Assembly: GCA_040954595.2 (NCBI GenBank)
Contig: CM082595.2
Location: 3,596,001 to 3,660,000 of the forward strand
DNA length: 64,000 nt
Reading direction: 5' to 3'
Source: Balanoglossus misakiensis
Taxonomy: Eukaryota; Hemichordata
Shown: piece after piece, positions 35,601 to 50,600 of the stretch
Numbering within the stretch: the first letter of the stretch is position 1
Layout: every line of letters begins with the position of its first letter
Position numbers and translations under genes: made by a program
The notes under the pieces: generated by a model
Databases searched by the model: none
The model's input: only the letters and a program-made list of their open reading frames with translations
What the model was told of the DNA's origin: nothing

Positions 35601-38600
35601 TTGATTGGTCAGTTATTGCAGTGTTTGTCCATCAGTGAAGCAGACAATTATAATATCGATAATTGAAATTCTGTTTGGGACAGTTTGGCCCTATTGTGGC
35701 ACTGTTGCCATGTCACATGTACAGATAGAGTGTCCATTTCAGACAGATCTGAAAGTGATCCCCTGTCTCGAGGAAGTGATGTTTTTAGGGGGGTCTGGGT
35801 CAGAGGTTGTTATTCTTGGGTGTTCAGATAAACTAACACGGCATCAGCCGAAAGGGGTTGTATCCTTTAGGTAGAGTGTCAAAGAGCTGAGTGATCTCCA
35901 TCTGTCAGCATATGATTACGCAGAGGTCGGAGGTCATGCAGTTGGAAATCCTCAGGGGGCGGCCATCTTGGCTGACTTGCATGTAAACCAGCAGTCAGTC
36001 ACAAAATATTTTGGAAAGATAGGTTTTGTAGGCTTCTTGCACGCACATGATTTGACATATTGGCGTCAGTGTTCCCAATGAATTACATGTGTCTTTGAGG
36101 TCATGACTTTTTTTGTGATTAGGATTTATTCAGCCTGGGAAGTGAAATTTCGGTTTCAGTCGTGGTGATATTTATTTATTTGCAGTATATGTTATCTGAA
36201 TTGCGGCTTAGTGTAATAGAGCCAAGATAAACAGTATTATGTGAGAAATATGCGGAGATATGAATGGTATGCCCGATAATAGGAAAAGTATGGGGGACTC
36301 AGAAATTGACAGACAGGTACCCATGGTTAGACAAGGATTTGCGACTCCAAGTCGCGACAGGTCTGGCTGCCAAGTTAGCAGGGAGGCAATTATCTACCGC
36401 TGGTTTTTGTGTGTAGACTGGTCTTAGGACACAGCTATAGATTGATGCCAAAGTGGGTGAAATTGACAAGTTCGGAATATACGTACACTGCGACGACAGT
36501 TACAAAGACGTGTATACTGCACGCCTGCTGCGACATTTTCCACTTGAGATAAAGAACGTTCCAGCTCTTCCAAAGATATGGCTGCAGAAGCTATTTACAT
36601 GTGAATCACTGCTTTCTAAAGGTTTTTGCGTAAAGGGGCACTCCAAACTATTGATTACATAACCTTTCTCACCCAAGACAGTATTGCACTTTAAAATTTC
36701 ATCCATATCCATATGCTGGAAATGCATGTAGAATGTGCTAATATTAACCGTTCTGCGGTTTATTTCGTGGAAAAATTCACTTTATAGAGGCGCCATTAAG
36801 GTGTGCATGTCATAATAATTGCACCCAGGTGGGAATGTTGAAATGTAAGAATTCAGTGCTGCATCGCCATGGGATTTCGCTCTTAAAATCACGACTTTTA
36901 GTAACTTTACCAATTATGATAATGTTTACACAGTTATAAATGATGCATTTTGATATTTATGGAGAAATATCATATTATGATCGCCAGGTGATTGTCAATT
37001 TGAACAAAAATGATGAAGTTTTATCAAGAAAGGCTGGAGTTTTCTCGAGGTGGCTGTCAACATAAATTGAAATAAAAACTCAAGGAGGCATATACGAATA
37101 CATCTGCTGCTTTCCCACGGGCCCTTTATGATTTTGCTCTTGTGATTTACACTGACAACTTGGAATAGATTCTTGTAAAACGGATATCTCGTAATATAGA
37201 ATGTACATTAAATCAATGTAGCTATCCTCTGTGCTATAATTCCGTGCCTGTTTCTCGAATGTGTTTAAATACTTATCATATAAATGGCAGCAGTGGAGCA
37301 AAAATTTTATTGCTTGTCGGAAAATTTACTGGTCTTTGCATAATTTTCCAGTCGTAAATTTTGCCCGTGTGAACAGAAAAAGGGAGGGGAAACTACCGTG
37401 GTTAATAGATTTCAGATTATTGGTACCCAAGGAAGTCATTTTGTTATCGGAAATCAGTGGAGTCACATTGATACACTTGACAGTGGTTTTAATTTTTGAT
37501 TGGCTTGTAAGGATCAGGTGATGATGAATAATAATGAGAAGGTGAGTAATTTGCGTAATCTGGTAGCAGAAATTTAATAGCTCTTTAAATCAAACAAAAA
37601 TATTTTTTTGTTCATTTATATTTCTGTTAGGTTATATATGTAACTGTTGGATAAAATCGCATGAAAATTTTGAAATGGAAATTTGGAGAGTGGTGTATTT
37701 GCTTCAAAGAATTAGATTCAATGTATCAACCTGACTAGATTTGTGTAACTGAAAAAAACCCTCACTCTCACTATAGTAGAATTTGTGAGCCAAATGTTGA
37801 TGGGCAGATGAAATCTTTTTTCCCTGCAAGATACCTGCAAAGTGTCACATAAGGTGATGAACAAGACACGAAATGGTTGAATTTGAATGGCTGTGTGGGG
37901 GAGAGAACTTCATTGAAATGTATGACTCAGAAACAGACATGATTCGCCTGGCAGTTTATATCAGGGAGAGACGGATTAATTTGTATTCTTTACGCAACAT
38001 GAAAACGCACTCGCCTTCATCGTTCAACACAACGTATCATCTACCCCTGTCAATAAGCTGCAAATCTATCATTTGAACTATGCTCGCGTTTTTCCCTCGC
38101 ACATTCTTGCATTATCAGTGAATTCATTTAAAATTCCTGTTTCAGTGCAGGAAAGATATAAAAACACTGTCTTGGGTTGATATTGAAATTTTGATGCTGA
38201 GACAAATTTATTTAAGTGACTATTGATAGAGGGATTGTGTGTCTTTATTTGAAATTCAGTATAGCCTCTGATACTGCGTCCATTCGATGGGGGAATATCT
38301 TAGTTGTTGATTTTCCGGGAAAACAAGATGATGGTCAGGATAAGGAAAAGCGGGAAGGAGAAGCAATGAATAGCGAGGTATCGTGGCCAGGTCTAAATGA
38401 AACTTGAAAGATCCTGGTACACAGGAGAGAGTATGAAGATTTACCGGGCTTAGGCAAATCTTGATTATTCTGTCAAGTAGTCGTTTGGCATTTCAGCCAA
38501 TGGATCGAAATTGGTTTCTTATTCGAACATCAATCGCTACACCGGGCACGAACTCTCCTTCACGTTTCTGACGACCGATGATTATTGGCGAGTAATTGCC

Positions 38601-41600
38601 TCAATCATTGTGCGATATTAAAAGCTAACACTCATCAGTGGGCTATGATCTGAAAATGTGCAGTGTGCTATGAAACTGAAGTTTAACCCTTTCACCCCTA
38701 GTTGCCATTATAAAGGTCCAACTTTACCATATAGGAAACAATAGATTTGGACCAAACCATGGTGATTAAAAGGTTTAAAGAAAGGCAGTCATCAGAATCG
38801 CACATGTACGACTTTCCTGTTTATTAACATGTTGACATTGTTTAAGAATAATTTCAGATTTTACCAACGAACATACGTGTGATAAGGTTTCATGATGTAA
38901 TATATTTCAAAATAATACCAGACTGTATGAAGCTCCTTTGGAAAGTGTCATTTGTAAAGATCCTGGAAAAAAAGATAGAAATTGCTCTATGAAAAATGGC
39001 GGAGTCATTCACCAGGAATTATTTTCCATGTCGGAATATACGAGTATTACTTTCCTTCCCTTCACGAAAGGAAGCCTGGAACGTGATGGATAAATGGAGT
39101 CATTAAACCGGCGGGTATAGATGACAAAACGCAGTGCCACTAATATGGGTTTACTTTGTGATGTAATAAAACGAAATACATTATCGGTTTTGAGTGACAG
39201 GTGCCAATCACTGGCGTAAATTGAATGGGGGTCTTTTCAGGAACACTCGCTCATTTGTTGACATGTCGCTTAAACGGATGACGTGCTCGGTTATTGAATG
39301 TGTAAAAAGTATAATGATGGCATTGTTAACCGGGGCTGTTCAGTACACTGGTGTGATATTCCGTACAGCAGAAATTTACGCTAAAAATGTACATTTCATC
39401 GTTTTCTTTCTATCGACATCAGTTTGTGATTTTATATTTTCACTTGAAAAACTTCCAACCAGACGAGCTGAGACAGCTTACAATTAGATATGTCAAAAGA
39501 TTAAAACCCCATTGTCAACTATTGTCACTTCATCACCATTGCAGACAAAAACGAATCTAAAAATAAAAGTGACGTGGTCGCTGTCGATAATTAAAACATG
39601 CGTGTGATAAATGGAATTTCCTTGGGGCAGAAGGCTAAGCTGTTTCAGGACAAGCTTGGATAATTAGTTTCTGCCGAAGTTGGCATATTTCAAAATTGTC
39701 TTGGATGCACATTACTGATTGGTGTCAATACATGTACTACCTATGTCTGAAAAATCATCATTGTCTAGGTGTAAAAAATAGCGTATTTGTACGTGACTGT
39801 CAAATTCTCGCAAGAAAAATAGAAGTGATGTTTGCACAATGTCCTCTTGTGTGTATACCACCTGTCCTGTCTGCCGGGATAACTGTTCTGTGACAGGGAT
39901 GATGGATTGGTGGTGGGTTATGATCAATGGAAGTGTTATGACAATGTGTTAATGACAGGGGTGGAGCCCGACATCCGCTGCCCTCCGAGATAGACCTCGT
40001 GACATCGCTAATGGATGGAGCTGTCTGAATATCACGCTCTGGGCAATTGCTGGTCCGGTGTTCATTCAGAGAAGGGGGGGGGGGGGATACACTTACAGTA
40101 AGTCAGCACGTAGGGCTCAATACCACCCAGCATCTGGACGGAATAAACTCTGCCACTGGGACAGACCACTTGTTTTTAGTGGGCAAGATGGACCCGGTGA
40201 ACTCTGATATAGGGGTGAAAGGGTTAAATTGATCGTTTAGTCCTGGGTTAGTCCTCAGAAAACAGGGGGCTAGGAGAAGCATTCATGATTGTCTGCTGAT
40301 CTTCCATTGTCCGAGACTCGTTAATCAGTGGTTATTGTCCACAAGTAACCTTGCCTACCCTGCGTCTCTTTGTCTTTTGTGAGACAGTTTTTCCCCTTGC
40401 TAAGTGTCAGTCCATTCATTCAAATAAAAGAGGCAACAAGACTAACTGTGGTCACTCGTGAAAAGGGGCCTGCTTTTTGCTGGCTGCCAGCTTGTCTATA
40501 TGGAACATCATATTGTCATACATACAAAATTAAATATTTCAAATTGAAAGTCAATGCTATACTGGTATTTTCATTGTAAGTAACTGTACACAACCACTGA
40601 TTACTTGTGTGATTTGGGATCACCTAGGAGAAAGAAATTTATTGATTTTATAGACGGGTTGTGTTTTCATGATTCTTATCTATAGAGCTACAACATCCAT
40701 GCTTGTTATCACCTTGTCAGCCGTGATCAGATAAGATCTCATCTATCATTCATGGATCTCTCCACCCCAACACATCATCGTCACATTTTTGGTGTGAAAT
40801 CCTCAGTTATCTGCGTCCCATGTGTTCGAGTCATTGATCCTGGATAATACCCCTACAGCTGTCATCTTCCGTGTAAATAGAAAGTGTCTGACAAATGTTA
40901 GTTAATGCTGTGGGCAGTTTATTTGAAGCACATAGTAAACATATCACATCCATGCCACCTTTGTCGTATAAATGATTGACACTTTGTCAGATTTGCCAGT
41001 GCTTGGTGAGTTTGAGTTGGAATTGGTGGGGATAGAAGCAGACAGACTCAAGTTGGTGGTAGTCACAGCGACGAGAACAAGTGCAGTTTGCTGAAGATGT
41101 GAGATTTCAGTATCGTGCATTTGAAACGAGGAAAAGGCTGTGTAGCTCGTCATTGATCCTATCTCAGCCGTCTGCAAAGCCTCCACGGATCAATAATAGT
41201 TAATCTCCAAACATCCGCAGAATTGCCAATGTGCTCCCCCCAATTCACATCTTTCAGGACTTAATTGACGAAGTGTGTTCCTTGAAGTCAGTCTGGTTTA
41301 GCCGATTCAATTGGATAAAAATACCCGAGACTGTGTCTGCGCTCAAGTTCTGTTTTATGGCTTTCCTTGTATGTGACCCCAATACCCAAATTTTATCCCT
41401 CAGTTTCAGAGTTTGTCAAATTATGAAATCCTTCTGTGAAAGATGATGTGACCATGGGTGAAAAACGCCTGAAATTCAGGCCCTACTTTTGGAAATCCCT
41501 AACCCTAATTTTCACTGAACCCCTCCTCTGCAATTGTATGTGCACATTCAAGCACCATGAAAACCAAATCCCCCTTTCCTTCACAAAGCAGAGATTGTGT

Positions 41601-44600
41601 GTAATCCAGGGTGTCGCTTACTCAGGGAAAGTTCAGGTCTAAAGCTTTGAAATCCGTATTATTGAAGTGGCCCTTGTGCATTGACCCAGGTTGATGGGGT
41701 CCAGTGGTGTTGTATGGGGGATAAATGTTCTTGTGTTTGCGGCTGTGGTTGGAATTTCTGTGTGGTGGTTCTGGGACAGATCTGGTGTGCTGTGATTGAA
41801 TTTAACAGTTTGGTACGGTGGGGGAGGGGGGGGGGAGGGTACGGGTGGGGAGATGAGGAGGGAGTGTCTGTTGAGAGGGGTTGGGATCAAGTTGGACATG
41901 CCAGGCTGGCATAGACAAACATATATACACATGTACATACACATGTACATGTACTTATACTACATAGCTTGTATATTATATCATTGTAGTTGTGTTTCCT
42001 ATTTGACTACATGTATTTGGGAATCCTGGTTATTTTGCTTTATACTGTATAGAAAGCAACAGAAATTGGTTTTACCCACAATGCACTGCAATTCATATAG
42101 TGGGCCCCCTAACATTTAGCGGTAATGCTACCCAAGGTCAAGTGTGGGTATCAACCCTGCCTTCTCTTCCTGCTACTTGCTTCAGCCACTAGAAAATATA
42201 TCAGACAAATGTGGCAGCCGAGTTAGCTGAGCTTCAGTGTAAATTGAGAATTATATCTGAAATGGTCTGTTAGAATACTGGACATCGGTGTGCCCTCTAA
42301 GCCAGTATGACTCTGAAATGTAGAAATGGGAACACAATTGTACGCAATGTGAAATGGATAGAAAGTGAACTCCTTTGAGAATTCAACAAATCGACTTTTC
42401 TTCTCCGCTACACGAATGAGTGTATGTTGCTATGATTTCCCCGTGGAGTCTGAATTTCTTTCCTCGAAACATCGGCTGTGAGTCCTGCGTTCTAATGGAG
42501 AAAGCAGCGGCCGGGTTAATATACTCCGCCGATCGAGATGCGAGTTTGAGATAGCCTGATTGCTTTGTCTACAATCAAGCAGGGTTAATTGCTGGTGAGG
42601 ATCTCCCGTAAGACAACCGGATCAATTCAATAAACCAATATACTTGCAGCTCAGATCTGTGATTCCGCTCTCTCTCATACATAATAATTTTACAAAGGGT
42701 GATTTTTGTAAGTTCCAGTTTCCAGACTTGCATTTTCTAGTGTGCCGGGGTTACCCTCTGAGGTGTTACACAGATTATATTGTTTGTGATCTGAACTTAG
42801 GTTCACACTGGGTTGTTAAGCTTTCTCTGTGCTTCCGGAAAAACAAGTCGAAGTCCAGTCGGATTGTGGCCGTAATCCGGTGGTGAAGTGGCCATCGTAG
42901 TGTGGCTGTAAGGATTCCTTTTTTTCTCTCAAAGTCTCGGGGCTTTATGTGTTGTTAATACAGTCCCCAGCATTTCAGTCGCTGATTTGGTATTAAGACA
43001 TAGAGTGGAAAGGCAATCTGCAGAAGCTATAGATATGCTAATAGAGACATTCCTTGGCCCATAGCTTTCGGCTTTCTCTGATGTCATTCAGGTCGGTTCT
43101 CTGTCCTGCCCCTGCCATCTATTGTCCCGTGCACTGCGCTTGGATCCCAGTAGGGCCGGCCTTCCATCAATGCTCATCAGTTGAGTTGGCCAGATTTTTC
43201 TTTTTGACTCGACGTGCCGGTTCCATTCTGGTTTCTGTCTTTCAAGGTGTGTTTGCACTCCTTTAAAAATATCAAGTGTGTGCTTCAGTGAAACGGGAGC
43301 GTTCCAGTGTCCATTCCATCTTATTCCTGGATATTGTGATGAAAAAGGTCGTGAAAAAGACAAGAGGTCGCATTGTCCGTCCACCCAAACGTGAACTGTT
43401 ATAGCGAGAAATGTTAGTGTACTCTCAGTCGCCGAATGTGACTCTGAGATAGCAACGGCCGCCAGTGACCGAGCAATTATGATCGGTGTAGTTTTACCAG
43501 CTTTTACTGGTCATAAAACAAAATTAGTATCTGGAGTTAAACTCGGTGACACTCTCCCTAGTCTGCCACTAGGGTGCCCTCTTCCAGAAGTATGTGGCTG
43601 CTGTTCCATTCACTGACACTACCCCCCTCCCCATTAAGATTTTTAAACTGCTCACCAGGGTCATGAATACAGATCTTACATATGTAGAAATAAAAACTAT
43701 TTTATAGTTTTAGCTTTCAGTGATCTCACCCTTCTCTACAAGCCAACTAGTTTCTCACGCAAAAAAAAAGAGAAAATGGTTAAATCATCGCTTCTTATAT
43801 GACCTGACCTCTCACAAGTATTCGATGCATATCCCACGAATCAGTAAAATTATTTAAAATTAATAATTTTTTTTTTCTTGACAGCTGGTGGCTGCAGAGG
43901 GAAGCACAATATCCGACAGCACATCTCAGTGCACAGAGACGAGGGATGATATACCCCTGGAAAGGACCGGCGGAATAGGCGACTCCAGACCTCCTTCTTT
44001 CCAGTGAGTATTTCTCTGTCTTCCCATTCCCGATTCTTCTCTTACACCACGATGGAAATCATTGGTCATCTTTCCCAAGGTTTCAACTAATCTACTTACA
44101 GTAAAACCTGTCTAAACTGAACACCAAAGGGACTGAAGAAATTGTTCGGTTTGCAGAGGTGTCTGTTTTATAGAGGTTTCTAAGTGCTGGGGAAAATTTA
44201 CCACAAAATAATGTCTAAATATGAAAAGAGTTTGAAGTTTATTGTTCAGTAATGAAAATCTGTAATGTGATAGGCACGAGCTACTCAGACCTTTTAATTC
44301 CGCTTTTCCATGGAAATCAACAAAACAATAGTGTTCTCTTTATGTAAGTGCTTTTGTGTGACAGAGTATTTAACTCTGTGAATTAAAATTTTGTAGAATT
44401 TGATTTGAAAAGAAACTACTGGCTGAAACACTGAAATCATATATCTAAAAGCAAAGAATACTAAAAGAGTCATTATCCAATCATAACGTCATTCCTAATT
44501 CCGACGTTGAAAGCTTGCGTGAAATAGACAGGATTCAATGAAATAAATTTGTCATTGTGCAGATGTGTGTGTCTCGAGAAGAAGTGATTTTTGTGTGTGT

Positions 44601-47600
44601 GTGCGCCTAATTATTTGGTATGACAGGTATTTTGTCAGTGGAGTTCTTTCGCATTGTACTTGCTCAATGCCCTGTGGGCAGTATGAATACCTCATGACTC
44701 ATTGGCGAGGCTGCGTTGTTGAACTGTTCAAAATGGAGGCTGATTACCATGAAAGTTGAACTAATTGCGTCCAGCAGGGCGGCTCTTAATGCTAATTGAC
44801 ACCGCTTGTGTTGTACGGTGACCTCTCTCCGAATTCAAGTTTGTTGTAGAAATGCCGTGAATGAGATTAAAAATAGTGAAAGAAAGTTCAGAAAACTGTC
44901 TTGTGTATTACACGAGGAAAAAAGTAATTAATCCATTGTGTCATCATAATCCCTGAAAAGCGTCGCGTTCCCTTACAGATTTTTGGCTTTGGTGTTGAAT
45001 TGTCCATTACAAATTTACCCGTATTTGAAATTCAAAATGGCCGCCAAATTTGCGTTAATTCTGAAAAATTTGAATGCTTATTCATTGTGTGTGTTGTGAT
45101 ATCAAATCGAGTACCGTAGTATACAGCAGCCAAAATATCAAAACCACAGTAGCTCATAAATAACGCCTTTGTAGTACTTGCACTTTCCCAAATCGAGCAC
45201 AATCTACTTACAGTTTATTAACTTCCAAATTGGCCTATTATGACACACGCCAGGTTATTACTGAAGAAAGCACGTCTTTGAAATCTCGCGTCGTCGCATG
45301 AAATGGAAAATTTACAGCCAGGTGTTACAAGTTCATTGATTTCATAATTTTTATTAGGTCGTAAAGCTGTTAGGAGGGTCTGCTCTTTTTTGACCTGTTC
45401 ACCCCCGTTTCCCAGTGGTACGGGCTTGCCAGCAATAATAAAATGCATCTGGGAGATCGCATGGGATAGATTCTACGGGGGCAGCAGCATCTGTTGTTGT
45501 TGATGCCAGTGGCAATCACGATCTTAAAATGAAACTTTTGATTAATTTCTTCCAAGCTTACGTAGGTTGCAAAGTTTATTTCCTAAATCAACTGAAAATT
45601 TATTGGAGAAATGTTAGCCCCGGGGGTGCCAAAGCGCGGACTGGCGCGCGACATCCATTTACGTTTCAAGTTTTTTTTCACCGTTGAAATAGAAACAGCT
45701 TATAGTATTGCAATGGTTCAGGATGTGAATTCCAAATAAGATTTTGCGGGTAATTGGCCCCTAGTGAAAATTTGAATGACTTGCCCGGGTTACGGGAAGA
45801 TAACATTGTGCTGAGATATCGCTAGGCATGACTCATAGTTCTAGGTCTGTGTAAATGTCACTATTCTCCCGTCCATGAATTTTACAGATTATGAATGTTT
45901 AATACAATAGTAGACCAGGTCAGAAATATTATATATGTGACAAAGACTATTGTAAAATAAAAATAAAATATTTATTGATTAAATAATTGTGAGAAAGGAT
46001 CTGTCAAAATCTTGCATAAAAAGTCAGATACATATAAAAAATATGTCTTTCCATCTTTAAAAAAATCAGGGAATATCTCTAGCGGTTCATGTCTGCTGAA
46101 GGTATTTTCTGTAATTTCAGAACGTACACAGAGCATTGAAGGTCAGTCAATCTACTGGAATTTCCGAGACGCTGAGAGATAGAGAGGAAATTGATTTTCT
46201 TACACTAAGATGATCGGTGATAGGATCTGACAGAGCTTTCCCGAGCATCGCTTTGTGTTGAGACGCTGGAAATCCAAACATCTCTGGATATCATCACGTT
46301 TTCCGTCTGCCCTCTCGGATAATTTTCCTTTATCCCTGACTTGATTTCCCGGGAAAAAAAATGTGTGGATTAGAAAAGGTCACAGTAATTTTCCTGTCTG
46401 CTTAGGCGCGTCATGTTACTCGCTTAAATGACTGCTGGTGTTGTTTCCATGACGAGGAAACTGCCGGTGATGTTTTTCATGAATTAAACAATTATTCTGA
46501 CTGTGTGTGTGAAAATGATCATGATATTGTGATATATTCTGGATAAAGAAGACAGAATTTTCACAATTAATGTGTGAATAATGACAACTGCTGCCCTACT
46601 GTTGCGGACAAAGATGTATAAATTATAAAATTTCTGTTCCTTTATTTGTCAGAAATGCTGTGTACTCTTGTCGGTATTGCTTAGCCGTTTATAGAAAATC
46701 AATAATAGGTTGAAATTTTCCCAGTCAACTAAATCACGGTGACTAATACGACAATGTGATTGAAAGTTGTGATCTGCTGCCCTCTGTAGGTCGAAAGTGA
46801 TGATTGTATCCAGAAGTTTTCAGTGGTGTATCTGGACCAGATAACTGAGAAAAAAGGGTGTTTGATTTTGAATAAATAAATCGTGATATTTGTGTAGACT
46901 GAGATCGGAGTGCCAGTACACACACTAATATTTGATGTACATGGATTTGTTTTGCCAGTAACGCAGAGTACTTAATCAAATGAAATTTCCATTACCCCAT
47001 GTAATACACAATATTGAACTTAGCCTCAGGTAGATTACCGGTTGTGTAGGGCTCTGAAGAAATGCTGAAGGAGTGCACGTTTTTCTTGTAGAACACTCGG
47101 GGCTCGATCACCGCTTTTGTTTCTGCTTTTAGTGTAATGAAAGAAAACCTACATGTATTTTGTGGCGGTTGAGGGAAAGGGGGAAAAGTGTGGAATTAGC
47201 AGATTGGTTTTCGAATCTCGCCCCGAGAGGAAGGGTGTATTGAAGATAGCCGACAGAAAACCACAATTTTGTGGATGGAAGATCTAGAAAGTAAATCTGT
47301 GTCAGGAAACGCAATCGGAAAATTGTTTGGAATGAACAGTTTTTGGTCAATCCATGGTCTGTCTGGATTAGACAGGTTTTTGTTTTAATTATCCAGACTT
47401 GGACAGTGTCTTCTTGTGATCTTATTGGAGGTGTATTTATTTATCTATTCTGATGTTGTGAAATATTTTTCTTCTTTCAGTGCCAATGCTGCGGGAAGTT
47501 CAGACAAACTAGACGATGCAACAGAAACTGAATCAGTTATCAGCTCAAGGAGAGGTAAGAACTCACAAACTAACAAATACCCAACTTCATTTCAGCTGCT

Positions 47601-50600
47601 AACAGGTTTGTAGTGGAAAGAATCACTGCAATCAGCAGGCGTTTTTGTTTTGTTTTGTTTGTGCTGTTGAATAAAGGTAAGTACGCTTTTACCCCTAACC
47701 CGGTCCCTACCCAAAGCAAAGCAAAACTTGGGAGATATTGGCCGGTTGCTGAACAAGGTAGCTTCGTAATCCTTCCGGATACTAAAATGTCAATCGTGTG
47801 GATGTGATTTGCGTGTATTACTGTTAAGGTTGGTTTGGTTTGTTGATGTTACAAAGACCTGAAGTTTACATTCTGTATGCCTGAGAGATGGAGGTTATTT
47901 TCATGTGTTGAAAAACAATTGTTCAAACTACACACACTGTGTTCCTACATATAGGAAGTACTCAACAAGTTTGTCAACACATTTGAATTTTCAACTCCAT
48001 TGAACATAAGAGAATAAAGTATACTTTATTCAAAGTCTGTGCAAGTTGCATAAACAGAAAACAAATGGTCGGTAGCACCTCACCTGTCATCCGCTGGACA
48101 CCCCTGTGGAATACACAAAGTTTAACCAGTCTTGTGGTCGGTTGGGACATACCATGTGGAAAGAGGGGTGTTGAGATCAAGAATCCATGTGAAGTGGTGC
48201 CGTCATTTTAAGTGGATTCCTCGTGACCAATACCGAAGCCTGCAGTCGTCGGTGATCACAGTGCAGTCGCAATTGACAGTGCAATCGTGGCGACCAATCG
48301 GCATGGATGAGATGACCGCTGTCGCCAGCGCCTTCTCGAAAGCCCTAAGTGTGGAACCATCTGCAGATGAAATCAAATCCAGCTTTGGATCCCGTTCGTT
48401 TACTTGCAGTTCTGATGAATGGGTGATGAGAGGGGACCCCTCTGTAATGGGTTGTTTGGGACTGGTTTGAAATGATGCGTGGTGGAGACAGCGATGTCTG
48501 ACAGATACAGCAAGGAACACAAACTCGTAACCCTTTCCCAGATAGTGTAGCAAAACACTGAAACAGTAGTCTTTTTGATGTTGAATGCAGTTCATGTACT
48601 GCGACATGGCGTGATGAAAGTCTGGTATGTGAGATGGCTGTCAGACTCTGAAAATGCACTGCTGTCAATGTCCTGTTTGAATAGTAAACCAATGGTTTTG
48701 CAAAATCCAGTCAGTGCGGTGTGCTGTGATTTGTGTCAAAAATTCACGCGAGTTCAATGTACTCAGTCATTCTAGTCAGTTATGGTAGTGTATGGTGCCC
48801 TCTATAGCCAGAGATCAATGATGTTTGAATGAGGCATGAAAAGTTTTAAAACATTCTCAAACTTGTCCACAATAATTTTTTTAGGAATCTTGGGACAGTA
48901 AGAACAGCAGGCATGAAAATCTGGCCAGATTCTTCTTTTAAGGCTGGGAAAATCTCAGACCAGATGATAGAAAGGTTTACCATTACAATAAACTGAACAC
49001 TGTGGTAAACCCTGGGATTTTATAAACTTTAAAATAGACAGTCAATAGCGACAATTGTGATTCGATGTTTAGTAAACAGTACACTCCTTGCTGAGAATGT
49101 TCAATATTTGGATACAGAATCAATGGAGTTCCCGCTGTGATTTTAATGTAAGTTGGGAGGCGTGGAAGGGAAAGTGTTGGTGATTTCAATCTTTCTGTGG
49201 TTGTGCGTTGATTGTCCACAAGGGATGGTGTCAATATTTGAGATTTGGGAAGTTTTGTCAGGTCGTTCCTCAACTATAGGAGAGGAGTTGAGATTGAAAA
49301 GGGTAGTTTATTGTTCTGTTGTGGTGTTTGTTTGCTGTTCATGATGTCTTGAAAGATGGAGGTGGCAATGGTAATTTTTCGAATAAAGGCATCTCACTAT
49401 CTGACAAAAGGGAACAGTTTTTATCAAAGGAAACTTTACCACAGTAAAAACAACAACAAGCTAGGGTGTCTGTCTGTTTGTTTGTTTATCTCTACTCCAC
49501 CGTAAACTGCAGGCAGTCTTCTTTGAAAAAGTTTAAAACATTGCATTTATAGCATTAGAAATGCTTTTGCTTTGCCATAAATTTTTGAGTAGAAACCGGT
49601 AGTCACTGAGTTTTATTTGGCGTATGTCAGATGAGTGTTTACGTAGAGTCCGAGTAACCATTTAAAAGTGTAAACAATTTGGATTAGTGGGCATAAACTT
49701 TTGTAAACAGTCCCTGTTGAGAAGAGAGATTACGTCCTTGGTACATGTTTGTTTTCCCATTTACCAAATTGGCAGAAATAGCTACTAGTTGGTTTCCGTT
49801 CTGTGAGTTTTTCCAAGAAGGTGGTCTACCCGACTCCCTCAGAGAGAGAGTTAAATGTTTGTGTACATGTGATTGATGGGAAGTGATTCTGGTGCTGATA
49901 GATCTTAGTGAGGGTGATGTTCCCAGAAAAAAAAAATCGTGTTATTATGAGTGGTGCACCCTAAAATCAGGCAATAGATAAAGGTAACAGTATAGGTTAC
50001 TGTCAAGGATATATGTACGTATCCGTGACGACATAGATGTAGGCTTTTAAATTTACCCACATACCGGAAAATCGTACATATTCCCATGACATTACCTGTG
50101 CACTTCTTTAGAAAGGACCTGAAACTTCTGAATACTGGAGAACGGCAAGTTGGAATTCGACTTGCATACACTCCCATCAAGTGGCAAGGTATGCTATGTT
50201 CAATGATAGTAACAGTAAAAGGATACTGGTGTGTGTCGGAACCGAAATAACTGTTCCACTTCAAAAACCACATCATGACTTTTCTGCCGTGGTCTTGATT
50301 TCATCGCAGAATGGCCGGGCTCGAGACTTTTGAAATGCGAATCTCTCGAGTTTAGAAATAATGATTCTTGAGAGGCGCGACCAGCCTTGCGTTGAGTTTA
50401 CTCAAAAACTTTACTTCAAGTGGTTGCGGGCTGAAAAAGACTTGAAGTGCACTTGAATACAGGGCTTTGACAGCGCCATTGTTGTAAGACCTACAGAGTC
50501 TGCACGCCAAATATGTAGAGCTACTTTCACTGTCAGGCTTATAAGAACATTTTAGATAAACTAATGTGTGTGTGTCCGCTGTGAATTGAAAAGTGGGTCT

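Larger units (their letters stand above)
21669..43884 (+). other. DVL intron 2, about 22.2 kb
   Basis: The largest intron of the window. It contains the foldback at 21887-22022, the palindrome at 30775-30818, dispersed element copies (29534-29606, 38683-38778, 40200-40229), microsatellites and telomere-like hexamer pairs at 33112 and 41497. Short open frames exist on both strands but none shows a domain, conserved motif or splice logic that I can defend. Confidence 0.85.
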
